DNA of 56,176 bases from Candidatus Omnitrophota bacterium (GTDB lineage Bacteria > Hinthialibacterota > Hinthialibacteria > Hinthialibacterales > JAKPRU01): positions 1-56,176 of the forward strand of contig JAKPYU010000510.1 in the NCBI GenBank assembly GCA_029568995.1. Reading direction: 5' to 3'. Shown here in pieces: positions 41,986 through 49,861 of the stretch. Positions within the stretch are counted from its first letter, which is position 1, and each line of letters begins with the position of its first letter. The notes under the pieces are model-generated. The model was not told where the DNA came from. It searched no databases and saw nothing but the letters and a program-made list of their open reading frames with translations. Made by a program: the position numbers and the translations under genes.

Positions 41986-42786
41986 ATGAAAAGACTTGAT
42001 GCGTTTACACTTGTAGAACTGCTTGTTGTGGTTGCGATTATCGGGATTCTGGCGGCCATTGTCACGCCGAATGTGATTACACAGATCGACCGGGCAAAGT
42101 TCAGCAAGACGCAGGCACTTATCAGTAGCCTTGAGGTAGCCCTGGAGACCTACAAGGTCGATTACAAGCAATACCCGCCGGGGATGTACAATGTTCCCGC
42201 CGCGAAAGCTGTTTCCCCCGCCGTGTTCTACAAGATCATCGGTGAGCGGGCCAAGTCGCCGGTTTCGATTCAGGGCAAGGATCTGGCGGTATTCGAGAGC
42301 GGTCAGCCGTTCTGGGCGTCCCCCAGTGATCCGGGTACTGCGGGGCCGGTGGCCAGCATCCTCAGCCAGGGCGGTGTTCCGTCGTTCGTGCTTGCCGCAT
42401 CGACAGATGCAAGCGGGGATAAACCGAAGGCAATTGTGGATGCCTGGGGCAGCCCTCTTTATTATGTCTCCAGCCAGGTTTACTGCCCGAACGGGAATTG
42501 CCTGGAACAGCAGATGGCCCAGCGGTTTGCAGATATGCCAATCGCCTACGACCAGGGCGGAACCTCCGGGAATACACGCGGCACGCCCAAGAATCCCAGG
42601 AGCTTTCAGATCATCTCTTTCGGACCGGACCGCAGCACCAACCAGGCCAGTTTTCCGGGAGGAATCGGCAGCAATAACTGGGAAGACAAAGTAGACAACG
42701 ACGGGGACGATCTGATCGACCGCGGGGATAATGCCAACACGACGGCAAACAACACCCCGGCTGAAGATGATGTGACGAATTTCTGA
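41986..42786 (+). CDS. Orphan G-type pseudopilin with a Ca-binding-like C-terminus
   Basis: 266 residues, longer than the other G-type proteins in the window. Leader MKRLDA is cut before FTLVELLVVVAIIGILAA, again with Ala at -1. 'ISSLEVALETYKVDYKQYPPG' follows, typical of GspG. The C-terminus has 'FQIISFGPDRSTNQ' and an acidic loop 'DKVDNDGDDLIDRGDN' resembling a calcium-binding DxDxDG repeat; GspG proteins are known to bind calcium in this area. It is preceded by its own promoter and separated from neighbours by repeats, so it is an independent unit. Confidence 0.9.
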   Translation: MKRLDAFTLVELLVVVAIIGILAAIVTPNVITQIDRAKFSKTQALISSLEVALETYKVDYKQYPPGMYNVPAAKAVSPAVFYKIIGERAKSPVSIQGKDLAVFESGQPFWASPSDPGTAGPVASILSQGGVPSFVLAASTDASGDKPKAIVDAWGSPLYYVSSQVYCPNGNCLEQQMAQRFADMPIAYDQGGTSGNTRGTPKNPRSFQIISFGPDRSTNQASFPGGIGSNNWEDKVDNDGDDLIDRGDNANTTANNTPAEDDVTNF

Positions 42787-43137
42787 GAGGCGGTTGGTGG
42801 GCTGGCCCGCAGACGGGCCTGAGCATCACCCTACGTTTGCCTCCCTCACCCCAGGCCTGAGATTCCTCACATTCGTTCGGAATGACGGGGGATACCGGAA
42901 CGGCAAGGCGGTCCTGTCATTTCGACCGAAGGGAGAAATCTCGTCTGTTGGTGGGCTGGCCTGCAGACGGGTTTGAGCACCACCCTACGGTTGAACGCCA
43001 CCGTTCCCGGCGTCCCGCAAATCCCCTTTCCAACGCATTCCTTCCTCAACATGAAACCTTGGGAGCAATCGACTTCCGGGCCGGAATAGGTTAAACATGT
43101 CTGTTTACGAAAGCGATTTCAATGGAGGCAATGCACA
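42787..43137. repeat. Composite repeat locus: two family E copies around a family D element
   Basis: No gene. Family E copies in direct orientation at 42794-42835 and 42948-42990 (both TTGGTGGGCTGGC... with CACCCTACG at the end) flank an inverted, longer family D element at 42860-42943. This resembles a small composite or nested insertion. The final 60 bases before the oxidoreductase gene carry a GGAGGC ribosome site. Confidence 0.85.
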
Positions 43138-44496
43138 ATGATCGAGACAAAACCTGTTTCAACCCCTTCGCTTTCAAGAAAAGTGACCCGGCGTCGGTTC
43201 CTGCAAGCAACCGCCCAGGCTGGGGCAATCTTGATGGCACCCACAATTATTCCGCAGTCGGCCCTCGGCCTTGGCGGAGCGGTCCCACCCAGTGAGAAGA
43301 TCATCCTGGGGGGTATCGGCGTCGGCGGCCGTGGATCCTTTGTTCTGCGGCGGATGCTGAACGAGCCGGATGTGCAATTCGTGGCGATTTGCGATGCCAA
43401 GAAATCGCAGCGGGAGAATATCAAGGCCCTGGTGGATCAGCATCACGGCAATACGGACTGCAAGATGTATCGCGACATTCGCGAATTTCTGGCGGAGCGC
43501 ACGGACATTGATGCGCTTCTGATCACAACCGGAGACCGCTGGCACGCCTCGGCATCCATCATGGCAATGCGTGCGGGCAAGGACGTCTATTCCGAGAAAC
43601 CCTCGTCAATGACTATCCAGGAAGGCCAGGTGGTGGTGGAAACGGCCCAACGGTTCGGACGAGTCTACCAAACGGGGACCCAGCGTCTCAGCGAGGACAA
43701 TTTTGTCTTTGCGAACGAGGTACTTCGCCTGGGGCTTCTGGGCGATGTACATACTGTCCGCGCACATATTGCGCCGTGGGATGCGGCAGAGATGCGTCAC
43801 GACTGGCTGCCTGCCGAACCGGAACCGCCCAAAGAAGAAGTCGACTGGGATGCGTGGCTCGGCCCATGCCCCTGGCGACCGTTCAACCAGAAGTATATCC
43901 GGGGCGGCTGGCGGGGATTCTATGATTTCCACACCAGCTGTATCGGGGAATGGGGTGCGCACACCTTCGCGCAGTGCCAGGTGGCCATTGGAGCCGGTGA
44001 CACCGCCGCCATCGAATACGGGTATGTCAACAATGAAAGCGGGGAAGGCATGGTCACAAAGTTCCCCAACGGGATCAAGATGATCCTGAATCGGGACATG
44101 GACGGGAAATTCTGGCGCGGGTCCTGCGGCGTGCGCTACGAGGGAACCGAGGGCTGGGTTGCCACGGCGGACGGTTACCAGAAACCGGATGTCGAGCCGA
44201 TCTCATTGCTCGCCGAGTACGACAAAATCGTCGGGGATTACGTGGCCCGGACCCAGCGGAAAGTCGACGGCCCGATGCGTCATGTCCGCAATTTCTTCGA
44301 CTGCGTCAAATCCCGTCAGCTGACCGTGGCCAATCCGGTAGTGATGCACCGCTCCATGAGCACAGTCCATGCGGCCAACATCTGCATGTGGCTGAAACGG
44401 GATATGAAGTACGACGCGGTAAAAGAAGAATTCATCAACGATCCCGAAGCCAACCGATTGCGTGCCCGCGCTCAGCGAGAACCCTGGATCATCTAA
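43138..44496 (+). CDS. Tat-exported Gfo/Idh/MocA-family oxidoreductase
   Basis: 452 residues, preceded by GGAGGC. The Tat signal is VTRRRFLQATAQAGAIL (Arg18-20). The N-terminal Rossmann domain has 'IILGGIGVGGRGSFVLRRM' and the family EKP motif in 'DVYSEKPSSM' (about 150-159). The C-terminal domain has 'WDAWLGPCPWRPFN' and 'HTSCIGEWGAHTF', the pattern of the exported sub-family common in Planctomycetes and relatives. These enzymes bind NAD(P) tightly and act on sugars or inositols; substrate here is unknown. The HEAT-repeat gene follows 32 bases later, probably in the same operon. Confidence 0.92.
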   Translation: MIETKPVSTPSLSRKVTRRRFLQATAQAGAILMAPTIIPQSALGLGGAVPPSEKIILGGIGVGGRGSFVLRRMLNEPDVQFVAICDAKKSQRENIKALVDQHHGNTDCKMYRDIREFLAERTDIDALLITTGDRWHASASIMAMRAGKDVYSEKPSSMTIQEGQVVVETAQRFGRVYQTGTQRLSEDNFVFANEVLRLGLLGDVHTVRAHIAPWDAAEMRHDWLPAEPEPPKEEVDWDAWLGPCPWRPFNQKYIRGGWRGFYDFHTSCIGEWGAHTFAQCQVAIGAGDTAAIEYGYVNNESGEGMVTKFPNGIKMILNRDMDGKFWRGSCGVRYEGTEGWVATADGYQKPDVEPISLLAEYDKIVGDYVARTQRKVDGPMRHVRNFFDCVKSRQLTVANPVVMHRSMSTVHAANICMWLKRDMKYDAVKEEFINDPEANRLRARAQREPWII

Positions 44497-44528
44497 GGAC
44501 CAGCCCAACCCCGGAAGGAGAATTCGTG

Positions 44529-46283
44529 ATGTTCAAGATAAAACTCGATTCCACCCTGATCGCCGTGCTTCTGTTTGTCGGCATGGCCTTGTCGCTCGTG
44601 CAGGACGTCGCATTCGCCGATTACCGCCCGGAGGCGGACCTGCTCGCCGTTCTCAAATCGAATGCCTCGCTCAAAGACAAAATGGACGCCTGCCGGGAGC
44701 TGGCAGTAACCGGCTCAAAGGAGTCGGTTCCCACGCTGGTTCCGCTTCTGGGCGATGAACAACTGTCCCATAGTGCCCGGTATGCGCTGGAGACCATCCA
44801 GGACCCGTCAGTGGATGACGCCCTGCGCGACGCGCTCGGAACAGTCAACGGTCGTTTGCTGGTGGGAGTGATCGGAAGTCTTGGGATGCGTCGCGATGTC
44901 AAAGCGGTGAAGCCGCTGTCCGCGTTCCTTAAGAGTGAAGACGACGAGGTTGCGCGGATTGCAGCGCGGTCTCTGGGCAAGATTGGAACACCGGAGGCCG
45001 CCAAGGCGATTCAGGGCGCGCTGGTGGATGTTTCCGATGCCAACCGGCTGGCGTTCTGCGAAGGATTCCTGCACTGCGCTGAGATCATGGCTGTCGAGGG
45101 AAAGAAGGATGCGGCTTTAAAGATCTACGACCGGATTCGCGAATTTGACGAACCGCAGCAGGTCCGTACGGCGGGGTTGCGCGGCAGTGTTCTGATGCGC
45201 GGCAAGAAGGGCCTGCCGATCCTGATGGAGGCCATTCGTGGCGACGATTTCGTCCTGGTCCATGCCGCTGCGCGAACCGCCCTGGAGATGGAGGGCACAG
45301 ATGTAACAAAGGCGCTGGCCGCAGAACTGGAGAAACTCCCCGGCGAAAAACAGATCGTTGTCATTCAGACATTGGCGAAACGGGCCGAGCCTGTGGCACT
45401 GCCCACACTGTTCAAAGCCTCCAAGAGCGGACAGAAGTCCGTGCGCCTGGCCGCCATTCACTCGTTGCCGGGATTTGAGGATGTCTCGGCCATGCCGGTC
45501 CTGAAGGAACTGCTCAAGGACTCTGACCGGGAGATTGCAGAAGCCGCCCTGGCTGGTCTCGGCGCGCTTCCCGGTGAGGAAGTGGACAAGACGGTCATTG
45601 CCATGGTCGATCAATCGGACTCGGCAACCCGGTGCATGGGGATACAGCTGATCGGCCGCCGCCGGATGCTGGATCAGATGCCGACTCTTCTGAACACGGC
45701 CAAGGATAAGGACACGGCGGTTCGGATCGAAAGCCTGAAAGTCCTCCAGTCGTTCGGAGGCCGCCCAGCCCTCGACACGCTGCGCACCGCAACCTCGGAT
45801 TCCGATCCGGACATCAAGAATGCTGCCGTTGCCCTCCTTTCGGACTGGGCCACAGTGGAGGCACTGCCCGACCTGCTGCGGATCGCCAAAACAGGTGACA
45901 ACCTGGACACAAAGGCCATCGCAATGCGCGGATACATCCGGCTGGTTCCACAGCAGGAGATTTCCGCAGAGGAAAAATCAGCGGCGCTGAAAGAAGCCCT
46001 GGGCCTCTCCGCCGGGAATGATGAGAAAAGGCTCGCGATGGCTGCCCTGAGGGCTTTGCCCTCAATGGATAACCTGGCTTATGTCGCATCTTTCCTGGAC
46101 AATGCGGACCTGAAAGAAGACGCCTGCGCCGCATCGGTCGCCATCGGCGAGAAGGTCATCCAGACCAACCCGGCCAAAGTGGTCGATATTATGGGAAAAG
46201 TCCTGAAATCGACAACCACGGAAGACCTTCTCAAACGTGCCAAAGCACTGGTGGAAAGCCAGGGGAAAACGTCCGAAAGGTAA
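44529..46283 (+). CDS. Exported HEAT-repeat protein
   Basis: 584 residues from the ATG at 44529, which has GGAAGGAG eight bases upstream; the open frame reaches back into the previous gene but that part is unrelated. Signal peptide MFKIKLDSTLIAVLLFVGMALSL is followed by VQDVAFA. The mature part is built of about a dozen HEAT/PBS-lyase-like repeats ('VPTLVPLLGDEQLSHSARYA', 'VKPLSAFLKSEDDEVARIAA', 'MPVLKELLKDSDREIAEAAL' and so on), an all-helical scaffold for protein binding. No cytochrome, PVC or other extra domain is present. It is coupled to the Tat-exported oxidoreductase and likely shares its compartment. Confidence 0.88.
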   Translation: MFKIKLDSTLIAVLLFVGMALSLVQDVAFADYRPEADLLAVLKSNASLKDKMDACRELAVTGSKESVPTLVPLLGDEQLSHSARYALETIQDPSVDDALRDALGTVNGRLLVGVIGSLGMRRDVKAVKPLSAFLKSEDDEVARIAARSLGKIGTPEAAKAIQGALVDVSDANRLAFCEGFLHCAEIMAVEGKKDAALKIYDRIREFDEPQQVRTAGLRGSVLMRGKKGLPILMEAIRGDDFVLVHAAARTALEMEGTDVTKALAAELEKLPGEKQIVVIQTLAKRAEPVALPTLFKASKSGQKSVRLAAIHSLPGFEDVSAMPVLKELLKDSDREIAEAALAGLGALPGEEVDKTVIAMVDQSDSATRCMGIQLIGRRRMLDQMPTLLNTAKDKDTAVRIESLKVLQSFGGRPALDTLRTATSDSDPDIKNAAVALLSDWATVEALPDLLRIAKTGDNLDTKAIAMRGYIRLVPQQEISAEEKSAALKEALGLSAGNDEKRLAMAALRALPSMDNLAYVASFLDNADLKEDACAASVAIGEKVIQTNPAKVVDIMGKVLKSTTTEDLLKRAKALVESQGKTSER

Positions 46284-46352
46284 GTTGAGATACCCATGGA
46301 AAAGACGCGGTCGAATGGATCATTCCGGAGAGATCAATGTCTCCGGGAAAAT

Positions 46353-46415
46353 CTATAAAAAAAATTAAAAAAATTGATTGGGGGTCTTGACCGCGTTCCG
46401 GTGATTCGGTATATT
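46353..46415 (+). promoter_or_regulatory. Strong promoter with an A-tract, upstream of a putative small RNA
   Basis: TTGACC at 46387-46392 and TATATT at 46410-46415 with a 17-base spacer. Just upstream (46353-46380) are A/T runs (AAAAAAAATT, AAAAAAATTG) resembling an UP element. Transcription should start near 46422. Confidence 0.7.
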
Positions 46416-46421
46416 ACAGTT

Positions 46422-46493
46422 ACTCCCCTTCCCGCGCCCGGTGGTGTTACCCGCTTCCAACCCTCCTCCACCGGGTCGCGGGTTCTTTTTTTT
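46422..46493 (+). ncRNA. Putative ~70-nt small RNA ending in an intrinsic terminator
   Basis: From the predicted start near 46422, a C-rich 5' end (TACTCCCCTT) leads into a 14-bp stem: CCCGCGCCCGGTGG (46431-46444) pairs with CCACCGGGTCGCGGG (46468-46482), with one bulged T. The 23-base loop holds ACCCTCCTCC, including CCTCC, the complement of a Shine-Dalgarno GGAGG. TTCTTTTTTTT (46483-46493) follows, so the same hairpin also ends the transcript. No open frame fits. Alternatives: only a terminator for the HEAT-repeat operon 150 bases upstream, or an attenuator for something downstream. The promoter so close to the hairpin favours a separate small RNA. Confidence 0.55.
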
Positions 46494-47296
46494 AATCAAT
46501 CGCGCCATAATGGCACGCCTCAATAGCCTATCATAACAACCTGAATAATAAAAACTTAGATCATAAGAACTCGATTCGGTCTTATGGTATTTTTGCCTTT
46601 CTGCCCCTGACTGGGCATTTTGGTGTGTTGATTTATGAACAGGGGAGATGGTACGTGAGGGATCGTACCCATGCTCTATCCGCCAAACGTCAAGAGATCC
46701 GCAAGTGGCAGAAAAGGGGATCTTCAAGTATCCTTGAGAACTCTCGGTGTAAAACAAATCGTCTCCGGACTCCATCAAGCGCGGTTAAATTCATCGAGAA
46801 TTAAGAGTTGACTTCGATTGGAAAAAGTTGTAATCTTTCTATAGTTGATCAGTGATCGCACGTGTTCGGGAGAATAGAAAGCCCGGACATATTTGAAGCC
46901 AGGCTTGGTTTCGTCATAGAAATCAAGGGGAAAGTGGCGGAGAAGATTGGGCCACTTGCCTGGGGGAGATTGATGATGGATTGCATTCATTCTGTTGGGA
47001 TACGGCGAATCCTTCCAAAGAGTTCAGTGATTCCTGTTGTCATTTTCAGGCCGGAGTTCCGGAAGACGGCACATGCTCGACTTCTTCCGTTTCCGGCGAA
47101 GCGCGTCCTATCGAGGATTTTCACGCAGGTTACAGGTATGGAACGGGGCGGACGGCAGACCGTGTCTGACGTCTCATCGAGAACACAGACAAGAGGGCGT
47201 TTCTCCGGTGACATTCGGAGAGATCGATGGAAAGGATCGAGGGGCCTTCATTCGGGATGAGATTCCTTCTCGGATGATTCTGATGGGGTTGTTATC
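46494..47296. other. 800-bp region without a recognisable gene
   Basis: A/T-richer than its surroundings. Open frames exist on both strands (plus 46862-47260 and 47037-47324; minus 46775-46990), but none has a good ribosome site or a recognised domain. TTGACT at 46808 followed by TAATCT is a weak promoter-like pair. It may be the remains of a decayed gene, perhaps linked to the truncated response regulator that follows. Confidence 0.5.
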
Positions 47297-47743
47297 ATGG
47301 CACAATCACCCGCAAATATCGTAAAGAGTATTTTGATTGTTGATGATCATGCCCTGTTTCGTGAAGGGCTTCGAATGATCCTGGAAAAGGACAAGCGTTA
47401 TGTGGTGATCGGCGAAGCCGGAACGGCACAGGAGGCCCTGCGGCTTGTGGAGAAAATCCTGCCCGATCTGATCTTGATGGATATTTCCCTGCCCGATGTC
47501 AACGGATTCCAGGCCACGCGCATCATCAAGAAAAAATATCCACAGACCCAGGTGGTGATTGTGAGTATGCATTCGGGAACCGGGTATATTGAGGAAGCAC
47601 TCGATTCAGGGGCCAGCGGATATGTACTCAAGGAATCGGCGTTCCAGCGGCTTTTGGAGGGTCTGGAGCATGTCTCGCGCGGGGAGACGTTTATCGACTC
47701 TTCGATCACCTCTGCGTCAGTGTGCGCTTCCGCACATATTTAG
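47297..47743 (+). CDS. Receiver-only response regulator, truncated NarL/FixJ type
   Basis: 148 residues. A complete receiver domain: 'ILIVDDHALFREGLRMIL' with the acidic pair, the phosphoacceptor Asp in 'LILMDISLPDVNGFQ', the Ser of 'VVIVSMHSG' and the Lys of 'GYVLKESAF'. The closing 'RLLEGLEHVSRGETFIDSSI' is the linker normally followed in NarL/FixJ proteins by a LuxR-type DNA-binding domain, but the frame ends 12 residues later with an unrelated tail (TSASVCASAHI) and no HTH is encoded in any frame before the next gene. It is therefore either a single-domain regulator or a truncated pseudogene. No histidine kinase gene is in the window. Confidence 0.8.
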   Translation: MAQSPANIVKSILIVDDHALFREGLRMILEKDKRYVVIGEAGTAQEALRLVEKILPDLILMDISLPDVNGFQATRIIKKKYPQTQVVIVSMHSGTGYIEEALDSGASGYVLKESAFQRLLEGLEHVSRGETFIDSSITSASVCASAHI

Positions 47744-47796
47744 GCGAATCGAATCCGAGCGCCTGAACGACCTCCACCCATTCATCCCACGTTGCG

Positions 47797-47825
47797 TTGT
47801 CATTCGATCGTCGCTCCAGTATGCT
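47797..47825 (+). promoter_or_regulatory. Candidate promoter for the ThuA-oxidoreductase gene
   Basis: TTGTCA at 47797-47802 and TATGCT at 47820-47825, 17-base spacer, about 50 bases before the ATG at 47877. Confidence 0.4.
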
Positions 47826-47876
47826 TCCCTTTTATAGATAACACCGATTTCCACAGTTTTTCCTGGAGGCATTACC

Positions 47877-49505
47877 ATGAACAAACGTCGCGCATTGATT
47901 CTCGTTGGTGGTGAGTACCATCCATTCGATTCCTGTGGGGAGATTCTGAGGTCTTTTCTGGCAAACACAGGATGGATTGCGCCGACGGTCACAAGGGACA
48001 CGGAGATTCTCGCGTCTCCCGACCTTGCCAAGTTCGATGTCTGCATTTTCTACACGCAAGGCGGATCGCTGACCCAGGAACAATTAAAAGGCCTTCTGTC
48101 CTTTGTCCGAGGCGGCAAAGGATTTGTGGGTATTCATTGCGCCTCCGATTCGTTCACCGATTCTCCCGAATACATCGACCTGGTCGGGAGCCGATTCACC
48201 GGTCATGGGCCGGTGTCTGAATTCCAGGTCCTTCCTGTCGGATCGGAATATCTGCTCTCCCGCCGGATTATGCCGTTTCACATCACGGATGAACTATACA
48301 TCCTGGACTATGACCCGAAAAAAGTTCAGACGGCTTTCTGCGCCAATTGGATGGGAAAACGGGAACCGATGGCCTATACGAAACCGTTCGGCAAGGGGCA
48401 GGTCTGCTATATCGCCCTGGGGCACGATGAACGCGCGTTTCGGCATCCGACATTCCAGCAGATTGTGATCCGTGGGATCGGCGAAGTGACCGGCCTGAAA
48501 GAGGGAAAGCCGATCCGGTGCGGAATGATCGGTTACGGGCCTTCATTCAACATGGGACGTTGGCATTCCGAATGGATTAACGCCACGCCGGGAATGAAGG
48601 CAGTGGCCGCATGTGATATCAACCCGGTGCGTACCGTGGCCGCCAAGAAAGAATTTCCCCAATTCGAGACCTACACCGATCCCGATGAGATGCTCAAGAA
48701 GAGCAAGACCGACCTGGTTGTGGTGATTACCCCCCACAACGTTCACTACGAGGTTGCCCTTGCCGCACTGAAAGCCGGGAAGCACGTGGTGATCGAGAAA
48801 CCCATGTGCCTGACGGCAAAACAGGCCACAACGCTGATCAACACGGCGAAGAAGCAGAACGTGGTTCTCACAGTCTTTCACAACCGGCGATGGGATACGG
48901 ACTATATGGCCATTCGAAACCTGGTCGATCACGGGCTGATCGGGGATGTGTTTCATGTGGAGGCGTTCTTCGGCGGATACGGCTTTCCAGGGGATTGGTG
49001 GCGAAGCGACAAGGCAATTTCCGGCGGCGCCATGTACGACTGGGGCGCGCATTTCCTGGATTGGATTCTCAACCTGGTCAAGTATCCCATGGAGAACGTC
49101 ACCGGATTCTTCCACAAGCGGGTCTGGCACTCGGTCAGCAATGAAGACCAATGCCAAGCGATCATTCGTTTCGAGGGCGGACGAATGGCGGACTTTCAGA
49201 TTTCGAGCATTGCCATGGCGGGAAAACCAAAATGGCGAATCCTGGGCGAGAAAGGGGCCATTGTGTATCACCACGATGCCCCGCACCTGGAGGTTTACGG
49301 CAAGGCGCACGGGGACATGAAATCCGAACTCACATTCCCCAAGCCGGTCTGGGGATGCCCGTACTACCCCAACTTGGCAAATCACATTCTGTTGAATGAG
49401 CCGTTAGAGGTCAAACCGGAACAGGCGCGACGGGTGATTGCTGTGCTGGAGGCTGCCGAGAAGTCGTCCAAAGAAGGCGTGGCGATTGTACCGGCGTATA
49501 AGTAA
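47877..49505 (+). CDS. Fusion of a ThuA-like domain and a Gfo/Idh/MocA oxidoreductase
   Basis: 542 residues, preceded by CCTGGAGGCATTACC. Residues about 1-208 are a ThuA-like (glutamine-amidotransferase-like fold) domain: 'RRALILVGGEYHPFDSCGEI', 'KGFVGIHCASDSF', 'PFGKGQVCYIALGHDERAF'. Residues about 213-542 are the oxidoreductase: Rossmann 'RCGMIGYGPSFNMGRWH', EKP motif in 'HVVIEKPMC' (about 303-311) and 'AISGGAMYDWGAHFLDWIL'. No signal peptide, so cytoplasmic. ThuA and Gfo/Idh/MocA genes are often neighbours in sugar-use operons; here they are one chain. The C-terminal 138 residues are duplicated at 51813-52229. Confidence 0.92.
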   Translation: MNKRRALILVGGEYHPFDSCGEILRSFLANTGWIAPTVTRDTEILASPDLAKFDVCIFYTQGGSLTQEQLKGLLSFVRGGKGFVGIHCASDSFTDSPEYIDLVGSRFTGHGPVSEFQVLPVGSEYLLSRRIMPFHITDELYILDYDPKKVQTAFCANWMGKREPMAYTKPFGKGQVCYIALGHDERAFRHPTFQQIVIRGIGEVTGLKEGKPIRCGMIGYGPSFNMGRWHSEWINATPGMKAVAACDINPVRTVAAKKEFPQFETYTDPDEMLKKSKTDLVVVITPHNVHYEVALAALKAGKHVVIEKPMCLTAKQATTLINTAKKQNVVLTVFHNRRWDTDYMAIRNLVDHGLIGDVFHVEAFFGGYGFPGDWWRSDKAISGGAMYDWGAHFLDWILNLVKYPMENVTGFFHKRVWHSVSNEDQCQAIIRFEGGRMADFQISSIAMAGKPKWRILGEKGAIVYHHDAPHLEVYGKAHGDMKSELTFPKPVWGCPYYPNLANHILLNEPLEVKPEQARRVIAVLEAAEKSSKEGVAIVPAYK

Positions 49506-49861
49506 TTACGAATTACGAAGTGTAGCGAGAACGGTCATTCCGGCGAAAGCCGGAATCCAGGCGTCCACCGGCAAGATGCCGGTGCCACCCCTTTAATATG
49601 GGTTTTCGCAAACCTGAATACCCCTGAACCGAGATTGCGTCTCCTGGACACCGCTGGAAAGCAAGACGACCTTCCTGAACGTGGGGCCAGTCGACATCCG
49701 TCTTGAACTCAGGCCTTCCTTCCATGAGAAATCCTGTTTCGCGCCTTGCCGTTTGACGTCTCCAATGGTGTAGCCGGTTTCGGGGATCCCGTCCACCGCT
49801 CGAGCGACGAGCAAGTGGAATAATAGAGAATATCCATTCATTGCCCCTACAAATTAGTTGT
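49506..49861. repeat. 356-bp gap with family G and family F repeats
   Basis: A hairpin element TCATTCCGGCGAAAGCCGG (family G, 49534-49562) is directly followed by a family F copy (49565-49590, CCACCGGCAAGATGCCGG). Beyond it an 82-codon frame on the minus strand (49593-49841) has no recognised domain and is not called as a gene. Confidence 0.75.

Noticed and set aside
46775..46990. 71-codon frame on the minus strand in the same gap
   Set aside because: Looks somewhat protein-like but has no ribosome site or recognised family; could be a gene remnant.
46862..47260. 132-codon frame on the plus strand in the 46.5-47.3 kb gap
   Set aside because: Starts with GTG without a ribosome site, composition is unlike the neighbouring proteins and no domain is recognisable.
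49593..49841. 82-codon frame on the minus strand beside the sulfotransferase gene
   Set aside because: No domain, weak start; kept only as a possible remnant of the insertion that brought the fusion gene.
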